Under the pieces are notes generated by a model. It was not told the DNA's origin and ran no database searches. It was given only the letters and a program-made list of their open reading frames with translations. The translations under genes and the position numbers were made by a program. A stretch of DNA of 7,018 nt from Acidobacteriota bacterium (lineage in GTDB: Bacteria; Acidobacteriota; Terriglobia; Terriglobales; Acidobacteriaceae). How positions within the stretch are numbered: the stretch's first letter is position 1; each line of letters opens with the position of its first letter. Below, in pieces: positions 1 through 5,843 of the stretch. The stretch spans positions 1,499 through 8,516 of the forward strand of contig QIAS01000065.1 of NCBI GenBank assembly GCA_003225615.1. The letters are read 5' to 3'.

Positions 1-134
1 TCGCCCGGCTTCAGGTAATAGGAGTGACGCTTCACTTCCTTAATGATGTCCTCCGTCTGCACCTTGCGCTTGAAGCGACGAAGCGCATTCTCCAACGACT
101 CGCCTTCTTGCAGTCGAACTTCTGCCAAATTCAT
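1..134 (-). CDS. rpsU: 30S ribosomal protein S21 (partial, C-terminus off the left edge)
   Basis: Structural component of the small ribosomal subunit, located near the platform by the 16S 3' end and helping initiation. Forty-four codons are visible. They read AEVRLQEGES, then NALRRFKRKV, then EDIIKEVKRHSYYLKPG, which is the highly conserved N-terminal two thirds of S21. The basic C-terminal tail is beyond the window. Two starts are possible: ATG at 132-134 (giving MNLAEV) or TTG at 126-128 (giving the family-typical MAEVRL). The Shine-Dalgarno-like GGGGGTGAT overlaps the ATG but sits 8 bases before the TTG, so TTG may be the real start. The gene lies 134 bp beyond the metallopeptidase stop, with a candidate terminator between, so it is probably transcribed separately. 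Identity is very secure; the exact start is not. Confidence 0.93.
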   Translation of the reverse strand, partial: MNLAEVRLQEGESLENALRRFKRKVQTEDIIKEVKRHSYYLKPG

Positions 135-141
135 CACCCCC
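133..141 (-). promoter_or_regulatory. Shine-Dalgarno of rpsU overlapping the ATG
   Basis: Read on the minus strand this is GGGGGTGAT, a close match to the anti-16S complement AGGAGGTGAT. Only two bases separate the G run from the ATG at 134, too close for normal use, whereas the in-frame TTG at 128 is 8 bases away. This spacing decides in favour of the TTG start. The match is seen directly; its use is inferred. Confidence 0.5.
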
Positions 142-208
142 AAACCAGCCCTAATCGGGCCTATTAAAGCTTAACCCATTTGTGCGACGTTCTGTCGAAG
201 TAATTGCC

Positions 209-232
209 AAAAAACCGGCTTCTCACAGCGGT
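209..232 (-). terminator. candidate intrinsic terminator after the metallopeptidase
   Basis: On the minus strand the element reads ACCGCT, loop GTGAGA, AGCCGGT, followed by a run of T residues (plus-strand A run at 209-214). The stem has about six pairs with one bulged C, ending in a T tract, 37 bases after the metallopeptidase stop codon. This is the expected place and layout for a Rho-independent terminator of the hpt-to-metallopeptidase operon. The stem is short and imperfect, so confidence is moderate. No convincing -35/-10 pair for rpsU was found between it and rpsU; TTTAAT at 163-168 is the only -10-like hexamer. Confidence 0.4.
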
Positions 233-268
233 CAGAAAAGTCACCGAGCTTGGTTCCAGCATTTTCCG

Positions 269-622
269 CTAAACATCTTTCAGTTGCTCCTCATCCATCC
301 CGAAATAGTGGCCCAGTTCATGGATGACGGTAAGGCGGATTTGCTCGCGGACTTCGACTTCGGTGGAGCAGACAGCTTCAATATTCTTCTGATAAAGCAC
401 GACGTAATCAGGCCCGGTCGGCAGGTCAAAGATGCTCTTCCTGGTGGTGGGCACGCCATGGAAAAGACCCAGCAGCAGACGCCCCGGCCCCAGCCGCGGT
501 GATGGCCCGTCCAGGGGCACATCTTCTACCAAAACTGCAACATTATGAATGCGAGTGCGAAATTCCCGTGGGAGCGAGTCGAGCACCTCTTCGACTATCT
601 TGACGAAATGTTCGCGCTTCAT
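269..622 (-). CDS. minimal-zincin metallopeptidase family protein (DUF1025/PF06262-like)
   Basis: A 117-residue protein of the compact zincin-like family that carries little beyond the zinc motif and has no established substrate. The N-terminus MKREHFVKIVEEVLDSLPREF matches the family's usual helix, followed by NVAVLVED, a LLLGLFHGVP strand-turn, DYVVLYQKNIE, and the C-terminal HELGHYFGMDEEQL. H101, E102 and H105 form the HExxH motif. The usual third ligand position (HExxHxxGxxD) holds E111, with D110 just before it. Length is typical and no signal peptide or membrane segment is visible, so it should be cytoplasmic. The ATG at 622 is preceded by GGGTGA, a usable ribosome site. It starts 28 bp after the acidic protein's stop and is likely the last gene of that operon. 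Family assignment is strong; protease activity is only inferred from the motif. Confidence 0.88.
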   Translation of the reverse strand: MKREHFVKIVEEVLDSLPREFRTRIHNVAVLVEDVPLDGPSPRLGPGRLLLGLFHGVPTTRKSIFDLPTGPDYVVLYQKNIEAVCSTEVEVREQIRLTVIHELGHYFGMDEEQLKDV

Positions 623-650
623 CTTTCACCCAAAGTTAGGTAAGGGCAGC

Positions 651-875
651 TCACTCGGAGTAGCCGTCATCCGGGTCGTCATCCTCGTCATCTTCACTGT
701 CATCGCCTTCTTCGTCCTCTTCGTCTTCTTCCTCGTCTGGCTCCCGTCGAAGGAGAACATCGGCAGCGACCAGCTGATCAGAAGCGGGGGAGTTGGGATA
801 GTCAAGTCCTATGTTGCCCACGCCCAATGGTACGCCTCGGATGAAGCGCTGGGAGATTGTCGGCTCGGGATTCAA
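651..875 (-). CDS. small polyacidic protein, coupled to lysA (hypothetical)
   Basis: A 74-residue frame that I do not recognise. The first 44 residues are an ordinary mixed sequence (for example FIRGVPLGVGNIGLDYPNSP and SDQLVAADVLL). The last 30 residues (45-74) hold 23 Asp or Glu, with almost no basic residue. Asp and Glu codons alternate freely (GAC/GAT, GAG/GAA), so the tract is not a simple DNA repeat and looks held at protein level. It starts at a TTG that overlaps the lysA stop as TTGA, the classic four-base coupling arrangement, and has only a weak ribosome site of its own (GAAAG). The metallopeptidase follows 28 bp later. No membrane segment or cysteines are present. It could be a DNA- or RNA-mimicking or partner-binding acidic protein, but function is unknown. 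The coding call rests on context and codon variety, not on a known family. Confidence 0.62.
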   Translation of the reverse strand: MNPEPTISQRFIRGVPLGVGNIGLDYPNSPASDQLVAADVLLRREPDEEEDEEDEEGDDSEDDEDDDPDDGYSE

Positions 876-2194
876 CTTTCGAATCGCAACATGTCGCTCG
901 TGGATTCCCGTCGCCGAATTAGTTTTACCGATTTTCCGTCTACCAGCACTTCAGCTGGACGAGGCCTTGAGTTGTAGTTGGAGGCCAGAGACATCCCATA
1001 AGCTCCCGCGTCGAGAACGGCGAGGAGATCGCCTTCCGCTATAACTGGCAGATCGTGGTCGCGTCCCAGAAAGTCGCCGGTTTCGCATACCTGGCCGACC
1101 ACATCGACTATTTCTCGCCGCACTGAATAAGCCGGAATCACCGGAACTATTCCGTGGTAGGCGTTGTAGAGCGCAGGGCGTATCAAGTCATTCATAGCGG
1201 CGTCCACGACAAGAAACGTCTTGCTGTCATTCTTTTTCCGGTAGACAAGAGAGGTGAGCAGCGCGCCTGCGGGACCTACAATGGCTCGCCCGGGCTCGAG
1301 CAACAGATGAATTCCTAGACCTCGCAGAGGATTCGTTACCGCTTTTGCATATTCGGCTGCGTAGCGCGAAAAATCTGTGGGCGCGACGCGGGTATACGGG
1401 ATGCCGAGGCCGCCTCCAGCATCGACGTAATTGATCGTGTGACCGTCGGCCCGCAAAAGACGCACTAAATCGGCAACGCGCTCCATGGCGGCCGCGAAGG
1501 GGCCCACCTCCGTAATCTGCGAACCAATGTGCGCGCTGACCCCGGAGACGTTCAAGTGGCGGATACCGGAAGCGCGGGCGTATAGCGCGCGCGCTTCTGC
1601 GATAGGAATCCCGAACTTGTGTTTGTGGAGGCCTGTCGAGATATAAGGGTGCGTTTCTGCGGCAACGTCGGGGTTTACGCGCAAGGCCATGTTTGCAGTC
1701 TTCTTCAGACTTGCGGCGCATTCCGCCAGAGTCCACAGCTCGGACTCGCTCTCTACATTGAACAGCAAAATATTTTCGTGCAGCGCCGCCTTAAGCTCAT
1801 CTCTAGTTTTGCCAACGCCGGAAAAGACAATCTTCTTCGCCGCGCGGCGATCGACTCTAAGCACCCGTTCCAATTCGCCGCCCGAGACTACGTCGAAGCC
1901 GGATTTCGTTGCTGCTACAAGACGCAGAATGCCGAGAGTGGAATTCGCTTTTACGGAATAGCAGATCGTATGGGGGATTTTGCGGAATGCGTCATCAAAT
2001 GCGCGCAACCGGCTCACGATCGTAGAAGCGGAATAAACGTACAAAGGTGTGCCGAAACGTTTTGCGAGCCGAGGCAAGGGAACCTCCTCACAGAATAGTT
2101 GCAGGCCCGCAGAGGCACGAAACAGTCCTTTCTTGGCGCCCCGATACACAAAGCCGGGTGGACGTGCTTCGAGCCTGCGAGGGGTGCGACTCAC
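872..2194 (-). CDS. lysA: diaminopimelate decarboxylase
   Basis: Converts meso-diaminopimelate to L-lysine and CO2, the last step of lysine synthesis, using pyridoxal phosphate in the cytoplasm. This is a 440-residue fold-III enzyme. Visible landmarks are YSVKAN at 79-84 with the cofactor lysine K82, HIGSQ at 222-226, the glycine-rich GGGLG at 260-264 for cofactor phosphate, EPGR at 300-303, CETGD at 370-374 supplying the cross-subunit catalytic cysteine, and DAGAYG at 395-400. The C-terminus RRRESTSDMLR is family-like, so the gene is full length. It starts at GTG 2192-2194, which overlaps as GTGA the TGA that ends the restored phosphatase frame. That overlap supports this start even though no close ribosome site is seen. 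The N-terminus is somewhat long: about ten extra residues between FVYR and the LFCEEVPL stretch. The stop overlaps the next small gene by four bases. Confidence 0.96.
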   Translation of the reverse strand: MSRTPRRLEARPPGFVYRGAKKGLFRASAGLQLFCEEVPLPRLAKRFGTPLYVYSASTIVSRLRAFDDAFRKIPHTICYSVKANSTLGILRLVAATKSGFDVVSGGELERVLRVDRRAAKKIVFSGVGKTRDELKAALHENILLFNVESESELWTLAECAASLKKTANMALRVNPDVAAETHPYISTGLHKHKFGIPIAEARALYARASGIRHLNVSGVSAHIGSQITEVGPFAAAMERVADLVRLLRADGHTINYVDAGGGLGIPYTRVAPTDFSRYAAEYAKAVTNPLRGLGIHLLLEPGRAIVGPAGALLTSLVYRKKNDSKTFLVVDAAMNDLIRPALYNAYHGIVPVIPAYSVRREIVDVVGQVCETGDFLGRDHDLPVIAEGDLLAVLDAGAYGMSLASNYNSRPRPAEVLVDGKSVKLIRRRESTSDMLRFES

Positions 2195-2283
2195 TTGCGT
2201 TTTGCGGGGCTACCCTTGACTTTGATCGCGACTACTGTCTGGTCATCAAAGGGATCTTCCGAACCGGCGTGCTCCAGGACAGT
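2191..2283 (-). pseudogene. displaced C-terminal segment of the PP2C phosphatase (frameshifted)
   Basis: In the frame offset from the upstream gene, 29 codons beginning at GTC 2278-2280 read VLEHAGSEDPFDDQTVVAI and continue KVKGSPAKRK to a TGA at 2191-2193. FDDQTVV is the conserved end of SpoIIE/PP2C-type phosphatases, where the second Asp is a metal ligand. The upstream frame misses it and stops at 2246 after an unrelated tail (CPGARRFGRSL). This frame is closed upstream by a TAG at 2320-2322, so the switch lies between there and 2249, and by homology close to 2281. The restored stop overlaps the lysA GTG as GTGA, the spacing expected of the intact operon. It may be a sequencing or assembly error rather than a true mutation. 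Confidence 0.85.
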
Positions 2284-3940
2284 CGGCGGATTTGTCCGCA
2301 GCTCGGGAAACAATCTGTTCTACACGCTGCCTGCCGAAGAGCTCGCCAGCGTTATTGCGGGCGTCCAGAATTCCATCGCTGAAGAAGACGAACAAGTCTC
2401 CCGGCTTGGCACGAAAATTAAACTCGTCGTAATCGGCATCGTCAAATAAGCCGAGCGGCAGGCCGGTGGCTTCGATGACCTCAACCTTCCCGTTGTGACA
2501 GTAGATGGGACGAGGCAGCCCGGAATTGGCGACCTGAAGGGTACGTTCTGCATCGTCCCAGACGGCGTAAATAATAGACACAAATTGGCCCTCAATACGC
2601 CGCTCGCCCAGGGAGTTATTGACGGCGGAAAGCATCTCGGCGGGGCCGGGTTCGATGGGCGCGTGCGAACGCAGAATGCCGTTGACCAGTGCGGCGTAGA
2701 TAGCGGCCGGAGCGCCTTTTCCGCTCACGTCCCCAATTACAATGCCCAACCGCGAAAGCGAGTAGTTTACGAAATCATACAGGTCGCCACCGATAGCTCG
2801 TGCCGGCACAAACTTGGCTGCGACCTCAAGGTCCCGGAGCTTGGGAAGAACCTGCGGCAGAAGCCGGAATTGCAGTTCGCGCGCCAACGCCAGGTCGCGT
2901 TCCAGACGCTTCTCCTGGCGTGCAATTTCTTCATACAGCCGCGCATTCTCAATCGCGATGGCCACCTGTGCCGCCAAAGTTGTGACGGTGCGTTTGTGAT
3001 CTTCGTTGAAGAATCCACGCCGCGTGTGTTCCAGGTCCAGTACGCCGATGACTTTGTCTTTGTAAATTAGAGGAACGGCCAATTCCGAGCGGGTCTCAGG
3101 ATTCAGCAGGACGTAGCGAGGGTCTTTGCTCACATCGCTCACGAGAACGGCTTGACGGCTTTCCGCGGCGGCTCCGACGATGCCCCTGCCCTGCGGAATA
3201 TCGTGCTTGATGTGAATGGTCTCCTTAAAGCGCAGGGCAAAGCGATGCTGCAGTTTCTGAGTATTAGAGTCGAGCAGCAGAATGCTGAACATTTGATAGT
3301 CGATGAGCCGGCTGACTAGTTCAGCGATACGTCTGAAAAGCTCGTCAAGGTTCAATATCGAGGTTAGCTCGCGCGCGATTTCGTTCAGGAGCAGGAGGGT
3401 TCGGGCCTGCCGGGTGGTGCGGGTGTGCAGGCGTGCATTCTCGATGCCCACAGCCATGCGCGACCCGATGAGGGTCAGGAGCCGCTTATGTTCCTCGGTG
3501 AAGTAATCAGGCTCTCTCGCCTCGATGTCAATTACGCCAATAACACGGTTCTTGATAATAAGCGGGATTGCCAGCTCGGACCGCACGTTGGGCACCGCGT
3601 CAATGTAGCCGTCTGCATCAAGAACATCGGCCACCAGAACGGCTTGCCGCAGCTGGGCGGCTTGCCCGGTGACGCCCTCTCCGACCTTAATGTTGACACG
3701 GTCCGCTATCTCTTTTGGATATCCCACATGAAAGCGGACTCGCAGTTCCTGCGTCTTCTCATTCAACAAAAGGATTGCGAAAATTTCGTAATCAATGACT
3801 TTGCGTACCAGTTCGGCGACTCGGCGCAGAGTGGTGTCGAGGTCGAGCGTGGTGTTGACCACATCGGCCACTTCCAGCAGTAAAGGCTCAACTTTGGAAG
3901 AAAGGTTAGTCTGAGTAGCGACGGTATTCACTGCCTTCAT
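2246..3940 (-). CDS. GAF-GAF-SpoIIE/PP2C serine phosphatase, RsbU-like (3' end frameshifted)
   Basis: A predicted cytoplasmic Ser/Thr phosphatase of the type that dephosphorylates anti-sigma-factor antagonists in partner-switching pathways. From the ATG at 3940 the readable frame has 564 residues: GAF 1 about 30-171, GAF 2 about 194-335, a charged helical linker 337-362, then the PP2C domain from about 370. Metal-binding motifs are GGDLYDF at 384-390, GDVSGKG at 403-409 and FFSDGI at 519-524. The final FDDQT motif is out of frame, so as written the protein has a wrong 11-residue end and lacks its last metal ligand. The frame is open to 4111, but that extension lies inside deoC and resembles no family, so 3940, 13 bp after the deoC stop, is preferred. 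The GAF domains probably sense a small ligand or bind partners; their ligand is unknown. Confidence 0.9.
   Translation of the reverse strand: MKAVNTVATQTNLSSKVEPLLLEVADVVNTTLDLDTTLRRVAELVRKVIDYEIFAILLLNEKTQELRVRFHVGYPKEIADRVNIKVGEGVTGQAAQLRQAVLVADVLDADGYIDAVPNVRSELAIPLIIKNRVIGVIDIEAREPDYFTEEHKRLLTLIGSRMAVGIENARLHTRTTRQARTLLLLNEIARELTSILNLDELFRRIAELVSRLIDYQMFSILLLDSNTQKLQHRFALRFKETIHIKHDIPQGRGIVGAAAESRQAVLVSDVSKDPRYVLLNPETRSELAVPLIYKDKVIGVLDLEHTRRGFFNEDHKRTVTTLAAQVAIAIENARLYEEIARQEKRLERDLALARELQFRLLPQVLPKLRDLEVAAKFVPARAIGGDLYDFVNYSLSRLGIVIGDVSGKGAPAAIYAALVNGILRSHAPIEPGPAEMLSAVNNSLGERRIEGQFVSIIYAVWDDAERTLQVANSGLPRPIYCHNGKVEVIEATGLPLGLFDDADYDEFNFRAKPGDLFVFFSDGILDARNNAGELFGRQRVEQIVSRAADKSADCPGARRFGRSL
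2936..3856 (-). repeat. tandem internal duplication of the GAF domain
   Basis: Residues about 29-171 and 193-335 of the phosphatase align without gaps at a constant offset of 164 residues (492 bp). Matching pairs include RRVAELV/RRIAELV (39/203), IDYEIFAILLL/IDYQMFSILLL (49/213), RQAVLVADV/RQAVLVSDV (98/262), RSELAIPL/RSELAVPL (120/284), VIGVIDIE/VIGVLDLE (133/297) and IENARL (166/330). The copies have diverged outside these cores, so this is a protein-level duplication of one domain, not a recent DNA repeat. Confidence 0.75.
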
Positions 3941-3953
3941 GATAGCAGCCGTG

Positions 3954-4688
3954 CTATCGGATCGGCGATGACGAAGGTTCCGGAGCGCCGAGTTCCCGCA
4001 TGATGTGTACGCCGGAGCTGGTTCCAATACGGTCTGCTCCCGCCTGCACCATGGCAGCAAGGTCCTTTGCGGTGCGCACTCCGCCTGCGGCCTTGACTCG
4101 GGCACGGTCACCGACGACGGAGCGCATTAGAGAGACGTCTTCCAGGGTGGCGCCTCCGAAGAAGCCAGTGGCAGTTTTTACGAAGTCGGCGCCGGCAGCG
4201 ACGCAGAGTTGACAGGCTAATATCTTTTCTTCGCGGGTGAGCAGCGGCGGTTCAAGTATTACTTTCAAGATTGCGCCGCCCTGATGAGCAATTTCCGCGA
4301 CGCCGCGAATATCAGCTTCGACGATATCGTGCAAGCCGGATTTCAAAGCTCCGATATTCATAACCATATCCAGTTCGGTCGCGCCGAGGCGCAGTACTTC
4401 AGCAGCCTCAAAACGTTTCACTGTCGTCAGATATGCCCCGAGCGGAAACCCGATCGTTGTGCCAACGTTGGCTTTCGCCCCGTGCAGTTCCTGGACTGCC
4501 AGCGCAACCCAAGCGGGATTCACAAACACATTCGCAAAGCCGTAGTGTGCCGCCTCGCGGCACAAGCGGATCACGTCCTCACGGGTTGTCTCCGGCTTCA
4601 AAACCAATGAGTGGTCAATGAAGGTCGCAACCGAGCGCCAGTCGGTCAATGAAGCGAGGTTTGGATCCAGAATCTGTGCTTGTACCAT
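3954..4688 (-). CDS. deoC: deoxyribose-phosphate aldolase
   Basis: Cleaves 2-deoxy-D-ribose 5-phosphate to acetaldehyde and glyceraldehyde 3-phosphate in deoxyribonucleoside breakdown, through a Schiff base in a TIM barrel. This is a 244-residue protein with IDHSLVLKP at 24-32, TTIGFPLGA at 77-85, [14 protein letters not shown] at 105-118 (acidic D108), FVKTATGF at 169-176 with Schiff-base lysine K171, VKAAGGVRT at 198-206 with the second catalytic lysine K199, and the phosphate-binding GTSSGV at 222-227. Length fits the bacterial short-chain class. The ATG at 4688 lies 9 bp after the hpt stop, and the gene ends 13 bp before the phosphatase ATG. Neither junction shows a strong ribosome site, suggesting translation linked to its neighbours. 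Next to hpt it fits nucleoside and purine salvage. Confidence 0.96.
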   Translation of the reverse strand: MVQAQILDPNLASLTDWRSVATFIDHSLVLKPETTREDVIRLCREAAHYGFANVFVNPAWVALAVQELHGAKANVGTTIGFPLGAYLTTVKRFEAAEVLRLGATELDMVMNIGALKSGLHDIVEADIRGVAEIAHQGGAILKVILEPPLLTREEKILACQLCVAAGADFVKTATGFFGGATLEDVSLMRSVVGDRARVKAAGGVRTAKDLAAMVQAGADRIGTSSGVHIMRELGAPEPSSSPIR

Positions 4689-4697
4689 AGCTTTATT

Positions 4698-5267
4698 CTA
4701 TCGTTCTGCTGCTGACGCATCATGCGGCATCACGCAAATATCGGGGAGATTGCGATATTTCTCGGCATAATCCAGACCATAGCCGACGACGAATTCGTCA
4801 GGGATGGTGAACCCCAAATAGTCCGCCTGGATGGGTTTGAGACGGCGCGAAGGCTTGTCCAGCAGGGCCGCGATGCGCAGGGTCTTGGGTTGATGCGCCA
4901 GGAGAATATTGCGGAGATAAGTGAGCGTGAGGCCGGTATCCAGAATGTCCTCAACTAGAATCACATTCCTTTCCCTCATGGAAGAGTCAACATCCTTGGT
5001 GAGGCGGACCTCTCCGGTCGAATCCCAGCCACCGCTCACCTCCTGGCTCGGGCTAGGGCGGTTTCCGTAACTCGAAACGCCAATAAAGTCCAAGCTTACA
5101 TCGAGTTGGATGTGGCGGGCGAGGTCACTGACGAACATGGCGGCTCCCTTGAGCACGCCGACAAGGATGATCGGTTCGGCGGAGAAGTCACTCGTAATCT
5201 GGGCGCCCATCTCGGCCACTCGCTGGGCGATTTGCTCTTTTGAGATAAGAATTTTCAATTCGGCCAC
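4698..5267 (-). CDS. hpt: hypoxanthine phosphoribosyltransferase with an inserted catalytic-loop segment
   Basis: Joins hypoxanthine (often guanine too) to PRPP, giving IMP or GMP, in cytoplasmic purine salvage. From GTG 5265-5267 it has 189 residues. LKG at 39-41 binds pyrophosphate, SSYG at 65-68 starts the mobile flap, VILVEDILDTGLTL at 102-115 is the PRPP signature, DKPSRR at 137-142 carries the base-contacting lysine K138, and VGYGLDYAEKYRNLP follows. GTG is preferred over the upstream ATG at 5351 because the family begins near AELKILIS, the extra 28 residues resemble nothing, and a TATACT promoter element lies inside that extension. Between SSYG and STGEVRL there are 14 residues where relatives usually have about 4, an in-frame insertion in the flap. 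It is the first gene of the minus-strand operon. Confidence 0.94.
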   Translation of the reverse strand: MAELKILISKEQIAQRVAEMGAQITSDFSAEPIILVGVLKGAAMFVSDLARHIQLDVSLDFIGVSSYGNRPSPSQEVSGGWDSTGEVRLTKDVDSSMRERNVILVEDILDTGLTLTYLRNILLAHQPKTLRIAALLDKPSRRLKPIQADYLGFTIPDEFVVGYGLDYAEKYRNLPDICVMPHDASAAER

Positions 5268-5296
5268 GAGGAACCCATCAACTCCACAGGACGCAG

Positions 5297-5324
5297 AGTA
5301 TACACGCCAAACGCTCCATTTCAT
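5297..5324 (-). promoter_or_regulatory. candidate sigma70-type promoter of the hpt operon
   Basis: On the minus strand, -35 ATGAAA (5319-5324, four of six matches) is 16 bases from -10 TATACT (5297-5302, five of six). Transcription would begin near 5290, about 22 bases before the GTG of hpt, leaving a short leader. Position and spacing are good, but the -35 is weak and promoter rules for this phylum are uncertain. Confidence 0.45.
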
Positions 5325-5328
5325 TACA

Positions 5329-5357
5329 TTGCGGCCAACCATGGCGCTCAATAGAAT
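5329..5357 (+). promoter_or_regulatory. candidate sigma70-type promoter of the rhodanese gene
   Basis: TTGCGG (5329-5334) and TAGAAT (5352-5357) are separated by 17 bases. The -10 matches five of six positions and the -35 matches three. The predicted start near 5363 leaves a short leader containing the GGAGGG ribosome site at 5372-5377. It overlaps no gene and faces away from the hpt promoter, so the two could share a regulator bound between them. Confidence 0.42.
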
Positions 5358-5386
5358 GTGTAGGTCATCATGGAGGGCTTCTGACC

Positions 5387-5737
5387 ATGACCATGCCCGA
5401 ATTTCATCAGCTCGTAAACGAAGCCAAAAAAGAAATCCAGGAGATCGGGCCCGCAGATCTCAAGAAGATGCAAGAAGCGAAAGAAGATTTCGTACTGATC
5501 GACGTTCGCGAGCCCGACGAAACTGCACGCGGTACGATTCCTGGAGCGGTTACGATACCCCGGGGAAAGCTTGAGTTGGACATCGATCAAGTCACAAGCG
5601 ACAAAGACAAGAAAGTGGTGCTGTATTGTGGCGGCGGCAGCCGCTCAGCATTGGCCGCCTCGGCGCTCAAGAAGATGGGTTTCAGGAATGTAATTTCTTT
5701 GGCCACCGGGTATCGGGGGTGGAAGCAATCGCAATAA
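5387..5737 (+). CDS. single-domain rhodanese-like sulfurtransferase
   Basis: A 116-residue cytoplasmic rhodanese domain, expected to carry a persulfide sulfur on its active-site cysteine. The sulfur donor and acceptor are unknown. Visible features are FVLIDVREPDE at 35-45, GTIPGAVTIPRG at 49-60, the catalytic C81 in YCGGGSRS (80-87), and a C-terminal GFRNVISLATGYRGW at 98-112. The six-residue CGGGSR loop is the sulfurtransferase type rather than the longer phosphatase type. There is no signal peptide. The first ATG at 5387 is chosen because GGAGGG at 5372-5377 is 9 bases upstream; the second ATG at 5393 would be 15 bases away. It is divergent from hpt and followed after 106 bp by the UPF0173 gene. 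Family is secure; specific role is not. Confidence 0.92.
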   Translation: MTMPEFHQLVNEAKKEIQEIGPADLKKMQEAKEDFVLIDVREPDETARGTIPGAVTIPRGKLELDIDQVTSDKDKKVVLYCGGGSRSALAASALKKMGFRNVISLATGYRGWKQSQ

Positions 5738-5740
5738 GCA

Positions 5741-5772
5741 GGACCGGGTACGGAGTTGCGAGTACAAGGTCC
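5741..5772 (+). other. two-part hairpin immediately after the rhodanese stop
   Basis: GGACC (5741-5745) pairs with GGTCC (5768-5772) and GTAC (5748-5751) with GTAC (5762-5765), separated by a symmetric GG/AA internal loop and closed by a ten-base loop. It begins three bases after the stop codon. No T run follows, so it is not a standard intrinsic terminator. It may protect the transcript end or attenuate read-through into the downstream hydrolase gene. Confidence 0.35.
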
Positions 5773-5843
5773 ATTGCATCGAAAGCTCAATTGAGAAATC
5801 CCTCACAGCGAAGAAGACGCTAACAGCTAGGAGCAGAAAGACT

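Noticed and set aside
549..977. Plus-strand frame of 142 residues with an apparent membrane segment
   Set aside because: The hydrophobic run is simply the antisense of the GAN-rich acidic tract of the minus-strand small gene and of the lysA end; the rest resembles nothing.
1227..1736. Second minus-strand frame of 169 residues inside lysA
   Set aside because: An Arg-rich off-frame shadow of lysA, which shows all its catalytic motifs in the main frame.
2246..2319. Programmed ribosomal frameshifting in the phosphatase
   Set aside because: No slippery heptamer, in-phase hungry codon or stimulating structure is evident, and the family is not known to use it; an indel is simpler.
3941..4111. N-terminal extension of the phosphatase frame up to 4111
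   Set aside because: It lies within deoC coding sequence, matches no domain, and the ATG at 3940 directly follows the deoC stop.
5268..5351. hpt starting at ATG 5351
   Set aside because: The extra 28 residues are unlike the family, and the best promoter candidate falls inside them; GTG 5267 gives the usual length.
5786..5795. Perfect palindrome CTCAATTGAG as an operator
   Set aside because: A ten-base palindrome is expected by chance at this scale, and no second copy was found near it.
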